This document shows, piece by piece, positions 55,322 to 64,000 of a stretch of 64,000 nt of DNA. Below the pieces are notes generated by a model, which was given only the letters and a program-made list of their open reading frames with translations, did not search any database and was not told the DNA's origin. Source of the DNA: Mycteria americana (lineage: Eukaryota; Chordata; Aves; Ciconiiformes; Ciconiidae). The translations under genes were made by a program, and so were the position numbers. The stretch lies in contig NC_134370.1 in the NCBI RefSeq assembly GCF_035582795.1, forward strand, positions 49,835,501 to 49,899,500. The letters are read 5' to 3'. Position 1 is the first letter of the stretch. Each line of letters begins with the position of its first letter.

Positions 55322-55520
55322 CTCGCCGGCCGAGGAGGGGACCGGCGGCGAGGGGCGGAGAAAGGGGCTCCGGAGGGCGGGCCGAGCGGCGGCGGGGGGC
55401 TCGGGGACGCCGCCTGCGCGGAGGGTCGGCCCCGCGCCCCTCGGAGGCGGCGGGCGGGCCCGGGAGGCGGCGCGGCGGGGCTCGCCGGGGCCCTCGGGGT
55501 ACAGGCAGCCCTGCGTGTCG

Positions 55521-58199
55521 CCTATGGGAAATACACACACCGTGAACGTTCAGCTAGTTAAGAACAAGAAAGTTTATCCTCCTCTCTTCCCCAGTCCTTC
55601 CCTTTACGCTGTATCAGTGGAAGGTACCAAATATTATCAAGATACATAGATAATTTCCCAACTTTTAAGCATCAGTGAGGCCGGGCAGACTGAGGTGACT
55701 GTTACCAGAACTTCAGACAAGCATCAGCAAACCCTGGCATGAGGGAAGATTATCAGGAAACGAGCCGTGTGAAAGTTTTGTATCAAAAAGGAACCAACGT
55801 TTCTCTTGCTTGAGGACCCAACTCGCAAATAACACTTCTAACACAAAGGGAAGCAATGCTTTACAAATGAGTTAACAAGGTGGATCAATATAAATTTTCA
55901 TAACTGTTCAACACAGGTAATAGAAAAGAAAGCTGTAAAATAAATGTAACCTCATTTACCACTCAGACAAACTAAAAATACATCGAGTAAATGAGCAGGG
56001 GGCCTCCCCAGGAATACCATTCCTAAGAGCTGTCACATGAAATTGGGATTGCTCTGATCCCAAACCCACTGAGGTCAAATTAATCATTCTTACTGGATTA
56101 ATTGAGATTTACATAAGGCTATCGTTAGATTTTTTATTTCTCCTTTCAATATCAGTGTATTTCTGGAACTCCTCTTTTAAACAGAAAGAAGTGAGATTAA
56201 CCTACCTGGATTTCCAGAAATGCAAGTGTTGCCAGGTTTAAGCAGAGGCCTCAATTAATGGAGGTTGTCTGCTGCGCTGCCCGGTCTCTTCCGTGGTGAT
56301 AGCGATGTACTGCTCCCCAGTTAACCTCAAATTCTATTAACTGTGAAGAGCTACGACAGTTCATTTTGAAGATTTGAGAGTAAAATATTGCAATAAATCA
56401 TTACATCTGTTATTGCAATTTCCTGCCCATATAAGAAATGTCTTTCTATTAAAAAATCTAATAGAGAGTTAAGTCTTTTATTGGTTTAAATGTCAAATTT
56501 CCCATCAGTATTTATATAAATCACATATACAAAATGTGAATTAAGTCATCTACTTGTGGCATGTGTAGACAAAGCAAATCCTATAAGCAATCAAAACAGA
56601 AATAAGATTTGATTGGTTTCTGACATAGTACTGAAGATGCTTTGTCTTCTTTGTCTAATGCATTACTAACACCCCAAAAAACCTCTTTGGTGCATATCTC
56701 AAGGGTTGACAACTGTATCATTGTACATTTCAGTGCCCAAACAACTGTAATAGTCTCCAAATAACAATTCAACGTAGATGTGTGAAGAGCAAATTTATTA
56801 ACAACACGTTCATATGCCAAGATGACTGAAGACAGGAGGAGGACGAAATACAAATAACGAATAATAAAGCAAGCAATACCAAAAAGTCATTGTATCCTAC
56901 ACATAAGGAAAAAATTCTGAAGATCAGCAAGAGGGAAAGCATAGGAAATCATATTCTTCTCTTGGTAGTTAGCCTGTGTCAAAACACAATCCAGACACTT
57001 CCCAGCACACAGTTAATCAGTCATATAATACAATTCAAGATCATTCTAGTATGGATGCAGGGGAAAAAAAAAAGACAGCGCCTCTCATGTTCCCTCAATA
57101 TATTTAACCAAGTACACAGCAAATGCATCACTATTGTAACTTGTATGTAAAAAGAGAGCATCAGCAAAGCTATTTTAAAATCAGAATACAAGTCATGCCA
57201 TATAAAAATTTTTTTCATGTGAACTTTTTGACTTTTCTGAAAAATCCCCCCTTCTCTCAAACCAAATTGCACACAGTCTTTCACAAATCTGTTTGGAGCT
57301 GTTCTTTCAGTCACAAAGGAATTAATGTTAGAAGGTCACGTTCAACACATGACTTCTTCTCTAAGAGATCTGTGAATGTAAATCTGTTCCTGTTAAACTG
57401 TCAGAATGAGAGCAGTTGTGCAGCAACACAAACAGTAGTTTCTTAACAGTTATTTCTAGCAAGTGAAGTTATCCATCTGGTGTTTACTATAACTTTTTAA
57501 CATTTCTACATTTTATAAATCACTGCCCAACTTGAATAAGCCTTAATTTTCTTTACTCTAATGGATGGCATTTATACACTTTCAGAATAAATGGATTTAC
57601 AGTAGTTTTACATAGATAGGCTTCCATTTTGACATATTCTCCTAATTTGTTTTTATCACATGTAAACATTTTAAGCTGCATACGAGACAGTTAAGTGCAT
57701 CTAAGACCTCCATGCAAAGATTATCCTTCTTTCCTCCATTATAAAAGTCATTGGATTTTGGCTTGTGGACTTAAGTAAGGGAAAAAACTGAGCAACTTAT
57801 CTTTACTTATAAAGATAATCAGGTTCAAATACCCTGTGTTTGGATTTCAAAATGGTAGTCATTTGCTTTAGTAGTACCCAAATACATCTTTCTGAGAGTT
57901 CCAATTAATTGTTTCATAACACCTTGCACAGAGTATCCTGAAGTATTTTAGAGTCTGTAGACATTACAGACCTGTTTTTCTACTTCTTTGCATTTAGTGC
58001 AGTTATTAATATCTGAAGAAATAGGTTATAAAATGACACTCTTCTGATGTGGTATCTGATTTGGCATCGAACCAGGATAGCAGGATTTGATGCGAGGCCC
58101 AGTACCACAGTGCTCAGCGAAGCCACAGACCAACGAGGCAGTTGTGGAAACTCAGACAGCTGCTGATAAATAATCAACAAGCTCGTTATCGAACAGTGA
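55521..58199. other. Spacer between RCN2 and SCAPER promoters, left part
   Basis: 2.7 kb of AT-rich sequence upstream of RCN2. Open frames are short and do not look like exons. I recognise no gene, RNA or repeat family in it. Confidence 0.7.
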
Positions 58200-58720
58200 C
58201 AGTATAAATGATTTGGATGGGACCTTCAGGAGCCACCCGGCTCAGCTCTCTGCTCCAAACCAGAGTTAAGTATACGTGTCATTTCTGAGAGACATTTGTG
58301 CTGCTGTTCCTGGAGACTTCAACTGAAGCATATATAATCTCCCAAGCCATCTATTCCAATCCTTGTAATATTTTTAACATTTTAGAGATGGCAACCTAAA
58401 TTGTCCTGGTTGTGATTTAGGCCTCTTACTTCTCATCATTCCTGTCACAGTGGGGGAAATGGATTATTCCCTTTCTCTTCACAATCATGCTTTTACATGC
58501 TTGAACTCTCCTACCACATCCCCTTTTGTCTTCTCTTTTGGCTAAATAGACTCAACTTGTCCAGTATTTCCTCACAAGCCATGTTTTCCAGGCCTCGGAT
58601 CCCATGAAAAGGCCTGGCCTCTCCATGTGTCCCACCTTCCTCCAAGTACAGTGCCCAAGCTGGATGAAGTACCCTAGCTCATGCTTCACCGGCGTTAAAC
58701 CCCAGGATCAGGTCCTGTTT
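58200..58720 (-). mobile_element. Old CR1 LINE fragment (antisense)
   Basis: Reads as a diverged reverse complement of CR1. Blocks include TTTGGATGGGACCTTCAGGA with GGCTCAGCTCTCTGCTC, then AACCTAAATTGTCCTGGTTG, TGATTTAGGCCTCTTACTTC, GACTCAACTTGTCCAGTATT with CCTCACAAGCCATGTTTTCC, and CAAGTACAGTGCCCAAGCTG. The order is right for an antisense CR1 3' half, but divergence is high, so borders are approximate. It sits between the two divergent promoters. Confidence 0.75.
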
Positions 58721-59111
58721 TGCTATCTGCCTGCACATACACCCAACGCATTGTACACAAGCATTTATTAGCCCGCACATACTCAATTTTCTACTTTTTC
58801 CAGCTCCCTACTGGCGAGAAAAGGGCTCGATGCTGAGGGACCGACTGCCATCACCTCAGCAGCCCCGTCAGGCCAGGAGGCCCGAAGAGACGGCACCTCG
58901 GGGCTTTCTCACAGGGCTGGCAGGCCAGCCTCAAGCGACCGACGGCCTGGCACAGACCGGGGAACTGCAGGTGCCTCCGGTACGCAGCTTAGCCACCCTT
59001 TCGAGCCCTATGCCAGAAACGGAGGCGTCGCGGCCGCCTCAGCCCCCAGCGAGCGCGGCAAGCGGCAGGCAAGTGGGCAAGGTGAGGACAATGCCTTCAC
59101 CGGCGCAGGCG

Positions 59112-59121
59112 GCGCATGCGC
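59112..59121. promoter_or_regulatory. NRF1-type palindrome GCGCATGCGC
   Basis: Exact core of the nuclear respiratory factor 1 consensus, within the CpG island. NRF1 sites are enriched in CpG-island promoters. Match seen; binding not shown. Confidence 0.6.
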
Positions 59122-59217
59122 GGCTCGCGGGGCCGGGCCGGGAGGGGGGGAGAAGCGCAGCGCGCGGCGGCGGGCGGGCAGTCGAGCGGGCGGGCTGCTG
59201 CTGGCGGCGGGATGCGA

Positions 59218-59225
59218 TGACATCA
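59218..59225. promoter_or_regulatory. ATF/CRE-like element TGACATCA
   Basis: One base from the palindromic cAMP response element TGACGTCA, about 100 bases after the NRF1-type palindrome. Plausible CREB/ATF site within the promoter. Confidence 0.4.
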
Positions 59226-59348
59226 CCGCGGCGGGACGCGCGCGGGCGGGACGGCGCGGCGCGGCGGAGAGCGTGAGTGGCCGCTCCGCGCGCCCCGGCA
59301 CGGGGGAGGGGCGCGGCGGTAGGGCGGCGCGGGGCGCGGCGGCGGGGC

Positions 59349-59359
59349 AAGATGGCGGC
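59349..59359 (+). promoter_or_regulatory. YY1-type element AAGATGGCGGC
   Basis: Exact YY1 consensus on the plus strand. Its ATG (59352-59354) is also a strong-context start codon opening a 49-codon frame to 59498, or a similar-sized upstream frame if the transcript is spliced at 59487. Confidence 0.6.
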
Positions 59360-59486
59360 GGGCCAGCCCTCCCCCTCCTCCGCCCCGCGGAGCCCCCGAG
59401 TATTGCTGCTGCGGGTGGCTCCAGGCTCTCGGCCTTCCCGGGCGGCCCGGCCCGGCGCTGCCCTGCTCTGCGCAGCGCGGGGCTGG

Positions 59487-61356
59487 GTGAGGGAGTGAGG
59501 CCGGTTGCTACAGGCAACCGGGAAGCCCGTGGCCGCGAGCGGGACCGGTGGGTGTCGGTTAGGCCTTGCTGTGTGGGGGAGCTTGGCTGGGCGCCTTGCC
59601 GACGAGCGGGGCTCCGCCGCCCCCGGGTGTGCCCCGCGGCAGCCCTGCCTCAGCCTCGCGGTGAAAGGGGCCTGTCCCTTCCGAATAAGGACGGGACTCT
59701 TCCCCGTCACTCCTGCCCAAGCCCGGAGTCGTGAACAAAGTCTGTGAGGAAACTTGGAATTGCTCAATCTGAGGGAGATTCCTGTGCTTGTAAATCTCGC
59801 TGAGTTTTTGAGTTGCACAGGTCCACCTTTCTTGTGGTGCGAAAAATGTATGGAAGGGAGGGGCCCACCTACTGAGAAAGCTCACCGTAAAGTTTTAAAA
59901 ACTGCCATAAGGTGTATAAGTATTTGCATTTTAAAAACTACTGATGATGGATCATAGTTTACACTGATGGTCTGCCTTTGCTGTCAGAAAATCATGGTTA
60001 CAAAAGCTGACAGTACAGTAGGTCTTGCAGCGTACTCGGGTAGGGTTTGCCTTCTCTATGCTTTTTTCGAAATACAGATTCTTGTTTCTAAATTATTTAC
60101 TGGGAAATATTTGGGCCCTCACTTTGTTTCCTCAAATATATGGAAAAAAAAGTCAATTTAATGAGCTTTTATTACACCTTAATTAAATCAAGTTAACTTG
60201 GCGGGCAAAAGCACAGTTTTCTAAGATACCGCAGTATTTGAAGACTCCTCGTGCTGGGCCTATCCTGTTGTCTGAAGTGATGCTGAAATACAATATTTGT
60301 TTTAAAAAACTCAGCTTCCTTCAACCAGCTGCAGAATGTTTCCATTTTCGTAAGCTCAGTAGATTGTCTTAAAGCATGCAAACAGGTGCAAATCTTAATT
60401 AGTGCCTGTTTGTTGACATAGGCTTTGGATATTTACTTTTAGAAAAATGAGCAATTTATGAGGAATACAAGATCTAATATGAGAATAAGGGATCAGCCCG
60501 CTTGAAGCAGTATCACTAATGGTAAAGACCAACAAAATCCCACTTTGGATCTGATTAAAGGTTAATCTTGTTCTGTTACCTAATATCTGATAATTTAGAA
60601 GTGTCTTTAACTTCTGGTTAACGTCTGATTCTTCAGAAGAGTAAGAACTGTTGCAGGAGAGTTTTTGCACTCTAATCAGCTGGCCAGAATTTATTTCAAT
60701 CTTGAAGTCAAGGGTTTAATTTTATTTCAGAATTGTTACCAGTGTTCTGGACATTCTTGATAAACCTATGAATACTTAGTCCCATGCAATTCTGCATTTG
60801 TGGCCATGGTTCTGCAGTTCAAAACTGGATAAAAGTATTCACTTTCTCAGAGTTGACTTCTACAGGAACCATCACATCTTTTTTTTTAAATGAGAACAGA
60901 AGTTTTCCATTTTATTTTGCTTCACCGCTAATTATCTGATACCACCACTAATTATCTGATACCAATTTATTGGTATGTCTCTGATTAATTTTCTTTTTGA
61001 TCTAATAACCAACTTGCCTGGTCCTCTGTCACAGGAAAGATATTCTGCTTGCCTTTCACTATTCTAGGGCAGTCCATGCGATGATTTGTTTTAAAGTTTT
61101 AATATTCTTTGTACTGTTTACTATCTTACTACATATACATTTACTTTTTTCTTTAGAGTCATTCTCTTTTTGTTTTCTTCTTGAGCCTTTGGCTACTTTT
61201 AATAAGGAGCAGTCCAAACACTTTACAAATAAAACTATCTTCTGAAAACCTTACTGTGTTCATCAGATGTCCATGACATAAATGCTACTAAGAAGCTAAA
61301 ATTAATTTTAGAAGTGATTTAAGTGAAAATGATTAATTGCATTTATTTTGGCACAG
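59487..61356 (+). other. SCAPER: Probable SCAPER intron 1
   Basis: 1.9 kb from the CpG island to the acceptor ATTTATTTTGGCACAG. Mostly AT-rich beyond 59750. It contains a 20-base tandem duplication at 60924-60963. No exon is recognised inside it. Confidence 0.5.
60924..60963. repeat. Tandem duplication, 20-base period, two copies
   Basis: CTAATTATCTGATACCA is present at 60928 and again at 60948. Two near-identical units, probably local slippage. Confidence 0.9.
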
Positions 61357-61432
61357 GTATGAAAACTCAATGGGGTCATCCAAAAATGTAATAAGTGAGC
61401 CTGTTGATGTGGAGGAAGGCTATAACATGATG
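61357..61432 (+). CDS. SCAPER: First coding exon of SCAPER (Met-Met start at exon end)
   Basis: A 76-base exon-like segment lies between a pyrimidine-rich acceptor (TTTATTTTGGCACAG) and a GTAAGA donor. It ends ATG ATG at 61427-61432, directly before the donor. Human SCAPER begins Met-Met-Ala-Ser-Phe, so an ATG-ATG at the last six bases of the first coding exon is what is expected. SCAPER is also the known head-to-head neighbour of RCN2. The product is an ER-associated cyclin A-binding protein affecting cell-cycle timing and ciliary biology (family knowledge). The same frame is open back to the acceptor and includes an earlier ATG at 61370, so a 19-residue extension (MGSSKNVISEPVDVEEGYN) before Met-Met is possible. 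Downstream exons are not in view, so identity rests on gene order and the ATG-ATG. Confidence 0.6.
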
Positions 61433-64000
61433 GTAAGATATTCAGCTACTGTAACAGTGTGGTAGGATTTTTTCCTACTGCAAGAAAAACTAATTTTTTG
61501 TGTTGGGATTCATTGATAAATCAGTTCATTTGTACCTTCTCTGAAAGTATTGATTCTAGAAACTGAATCAATTTGATTTATTAACACCATGATGAGAAAC
61601 TTTCAAAAATGAAATTTACTGTAGAAGAAATCTGAGTATTTCTTCTGTTTTTGCATTATTTCTGATTGTGTTAGTATGTAGGTTTTTTGGACTTCAAGAC
61701 ATTTGTTTCAGCCGATTCCCATTTTAAACTGCTTTCATCCTACCTGTGCTCTAGTGTAAGACTGTAAGGTTTGGTTACATGAATAGAGTGGTCTTTGAAA
61801 GTAGCTAAGGTTAGAGCTGAAGTAATTTTCTTTGAGAATGCAATGGATTAAACTGGTGGTTTTGTTTACAGCAATGTGTTTATATATATGAACACCATTA
61901 AAACCAGAATCCTCATAAAAGGTCTTTTAATATTCGTAGCCATGCCAAGAAGCAGTACAGACTAAATCACAAAAATCTGCTATTTGAGGCTAAACAAAAT
62001 TGCAGTCACTCCTTTTGCCTAACAGATGGTTTTATCTACAGCACTTTGAAGAAGGTAGCTTTGTTGGATAGTTAAGTAGCAAATAGGAGGGATTCAGGTT
62101 GAGGAAGCCGTCAAAAACTTCTGTATCAGTATCACTTCACTCCTATGAAGGAGGGTATTAAAGCTTGCTCTTGCCTAGTCAAATGAAAAGACTCTGTTCA
62201 TACCCACTGTGGCCTTTGGCACAATAGTTTACACTTCTGTGTAGGTGTACACTTCATTATTGCTAACTGCCCTGTTAAGGCCTTCTTTAAGGGTTTGTTG
62301 TTTTCTTTTGACTGATGTCTAATTTATGGAGCCTAGAACTTTAAGTCAGGCTCTGGTTTCATGATACAGAGTACTTGGAAATGTCATGTTGAGATACTTC
62401 TGCTTTCCTTATAAGCCTTTCTGGCTTATAAAAAAATAAACAAAATAATTTAAGAAGTCGGTTTAGTGTGGACTAATGCAAAGTTTTACACTTACATGGG
62501 AGTAATGATCTCCAGAAATAAGGATGGAAAACAACTGTCTTGGTGGCAGTTGTGCAGAAAGGAACCTTGGGATTATAGAAGGTTGTATGTGCAACAAGAG
62601 AAATTCTGCTTATCTGTTAGGAAGAGTTGGGGCTGCTCTGACCAGGGGACAAGGACTTGGGGATTGAACTAGATCTGCGGAAGTCCCTTCCAGGCTTTGT
62701 TATTCTGTGACTGTGTAAGTCCTGCTAATTTATGTGTGATATGTCATGACATATGTGTTACAATTACATCGTAAGTGATGAAAAGGTAATATCATATTGC
62801 AAAAAAACCCCAGGCATCATTTTGAGATGATTAAGTGGGAGTGTCATCTGTAAGATGTGAATAACCTGTCCACAGTGTTTAGCATTGATAAGGTCTTCAC
62901 TGACATATTTGTATCTGCTTGTGGACATTGTATTTCAAAGACAGATGTGAATCAGTTGGAGACAATCTGGAAGATAAAGTCGTTAAGTGCTCAGATTCAG
63001 AAAACTTGAAATCTGAGGTCTGGAAAACGTGAGAAAAAAGATTAAAGGAATAGGTATGGTAAGCCTGGAAGATAGGAAGACCAATGGATAGGAAATGGAA
63101 CATAACAGCATAAAAAAATAATAGGAAAGAAAAAAATTCAAATGGTTTCCAAGTCCTCTGTGTATGGCAAGAATGAGCGGGCTTATGCTGTAGGAAAGCC
63201 AAAGTTAAATATTATGTAGATTGTGCCGAGTGAACACTGTCTGCTGGTGGAGGATTTGAAAGAAAAGATGCAATAAATGAGGAAAGATTTATTTATTTAC
63301 TGATTTCATTTTTGGCAGTTGGGAATGCCATAGATTAGCTTTACTTCCAGCTAAGGTGAGTGTTTGGGTCTTTTTTTGAAGATTTGAGAATAAATTAATG
63401 CAAAATTCAGTCTCAACATTCTTCTTTTGGTTTAAGACATTTCAGAGGCGATTAAATTAAAATTATTTGACTCTGTTCTGAAGTAAGCTACCACAAGTAT
63501 TTACATTGGGAGTTCATACAGTAGTTTAAAGTGATTTTAAAAGTTGTGTGACATTTGTGGATCTTTAACTCTTAGATCGATGACGGAAAGTGTATCGTTA
63601 AGCAACAAAGGATTAAAAACCCAAACCAAACTTGATTCAGCAGAAATGGTCACTCTTACTAAAAATTCCTAGCGAGAATAGGCAATGAATTATATAGAAT
63701 AAGGATAGACTAGAACCAGTTTAGTACAGATCCTGTTTTTTTACGTGCTTTGTGTGGGTTTCTTTGGGCCAAAATATATAACTTGCTTGATTTATTTCAT
63801 TAAGTTTTCAAAAAATTCACTTATATAGCAGTGCCATTTTTTTCTTTGTTTTTGTTGTATTACATGGTGGTATCTCTAGGTAGGTCTGTGGAGCACTAGA
63901 TGGCACACTGTGGCTTTGAAAAAAGCAATTGAGGACATCTGGATGAGAGAAATCTAAGTTAAATACTATTATATAAACATTGAAATAAAAGCAGTTTCTC
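61433..64000 (+). other. SCAPER: Probable SCAPER intron 2 (5' part)
   Basis: 2.6 kb to the window end. It contains a degenerate CR1 fragment (62470-62712). I searched for the next SCAPER coding segment (an Ala-Ser-Phe-Gln-Arg-Ser start followed by a Lys-Val-Arg-Arg-Ile-Val-like stretch) and did not see it, so it should lie beyond base 64000. Confidence 0.5.
62470..62712 (+). mobile_element. Degenerate CR1 LINE fragment (sense, internally deleted)
   Basis: GCAAAGTTTTACACTTACAT, GCAGAAAGGAACCTTGGGAT, GGACTTGGGGATTGAACTAG with ATCTGCGGAAGTCCCTTCCA, and finally TATTCTGTGACTGTG match CR1 3'-region blocks in the right order. The distances are too short, so the middle is deleted. The strand is the same as SCAPER. 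Confidence 0.75.

Larger units (their letters stand above)
54740..55520 (-). promoter_or_regulatory. RCN2: CpG island over RCN2 promoter and exons 1-2
   Basis: About 780 bases with very high G+C and frequent CpG, in sharp contrast to the AT-rich flanks. It covers RCN2 exons 1 and 2 and about 200 bases upstream of the start codon. GC boxes such as GGGGCGG at 55352-55358 lie just upstream of the ATG. There is no clear TATA box. This is typical of a broadly expressed gene. The exact transcription start cannot be read from sequence. The long open frames in this island on both strands are products of its GC content. Confidence 0.8.
59200..59486 (+). other. SCAPER: Probable SCAPER 5' untranslated exon 1 (borders uncertain)
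   Basis: A leader exon is needed to reach the acceptor at 61355-61356. Two donors in the CpG island fit: GTGAGT at 59273 (after AGAGC) and GTGAGG at 59487 (after GCTGG). The YY1 position favours a start near 59300 and the second donor. The stronger donor consensus favours the first. The exon 5' end cannot be seen. Confidence 0.4.
58980..59660 (+). promoter_or_regulatory. SCAPER: CpG island, probable SCAPER promoter
   Basis: A dense CpG island of about 680 bases, 3.7-4 kb from the RCN2 island. It contains a palindromic NRF1-type site (59112-59121), an ATF/CRE-like TGACATCA (59218-59225) and a YY1-type AAGATGGCGGC (59349-59359). YY1 motifs of this kind usually lie just downstream of a transcription start with the gene on the same strand. 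That supports plus-strand transcription from about 59200-59350. Two good splice donors follow (59273 and 59487). Assignment to SCAPER rests on conserved gene order and on the exon at 61357-61432. Confidence 0.75.

Noticed and set aside
54742-55561. Long open frames of 160-267 codons on both strands over the RCN2 CpG island
   Set aside because: They arise because GC-rich DNA has few stop codons. Only the pieces matching RCN2 exons 1 and 2 on the minus strand are coding. The compositions (Arg, Pro, Gly, Ala) are typical of translated CpG islands.
58830-59818. Open frames of 148-259 codons on both strands over the second CpG island
   Set aside because: Same GC effect; several start with GTG or other non-ATG codons. 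No domain or homology is recognised. Only the ATG at 59352 was kept, as a possible upstream frame.
61357-61389. Reading the exon at 61357 in the frame starting at 61359
   Set aside because: That frame stops after ten codons, so it can be only a uORF. The coding frame is the one that ends in ATG-ATG.

Overview
This is a 64 kb piece of vertebrate nuclear DNA, almost certainly from a bird. Genes are split into short exons with GT-AG introns of hundreds to about 19,000 bases. The bulk is AT-leaning with two sharp CpG islands. The recognisable interspersed repeats are CR1 LINE fragments of the avian type. There are no operons, bacterial genes, CRISPR arrays or recognisable viral genomes.

Three protein-coding genes can be supported, and all three were identified by reading spliced exons, because no single open frame covers them. 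(1) PSTPIP1, minus strand: coding exons 1-3 lie at 31522-31554, 12218-12318 and 8518-8592. They encode the first about 69 residues, the start of the F-BAR domain. The rest of the gene must lie beyond base 1. (2) RCN2 (reticulocalbin-2), minus strand, complete: seven coding exons between 42666 and 55321 join without a phase error into 307 codons. The product has a signal peptide, six EF-hand units and a C-terminal HEEL tetrapeptide. (3) The 5' end of a plus-strand gene, probably SCAPER. It has a CpG-island promoter at about 58980-59660 and a short exon at 61357-61432 ending in ATG-ATG just before a GT donor, as expected if the protein starts with Met-Met. The order PSTPIP1-RCN2-SCAPER, with RCN2 and SCAPER transcribed away from each other, is the arrangement known from human 15q24.3.

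Layout: 1-31554 is PSTPIP1 (mostly introns; CR1 at about 25675-26048). 31555-42431 is intergenic (antisense CR1 at about 38240-38565). 42432-55321 is RCN2. 55322-59270 separates the two divergent promoters (antisense CR1 at about 58200-58720). From about 59270 to the end is SCAPER exon 1, intron 1, the first coding exon and part of the next intron (degenerate CR1 at about 62470-62712).

The neighbours share no obvious pathway: a cytoskeletal F-BAR adaptor of blood cells, an ER-lumen calcium-binding protein and an ER-associated cyclin A-binding protein. I see conserved synteny rather than functional coupling, and I found no previously undescribed system. The points most worth checking are the HEEL ending and shortened N-terminus of RCN2, the possible N-terminal extension or uORFs of SCAPER, and the unusual acceptor of RCN2 exon 5.
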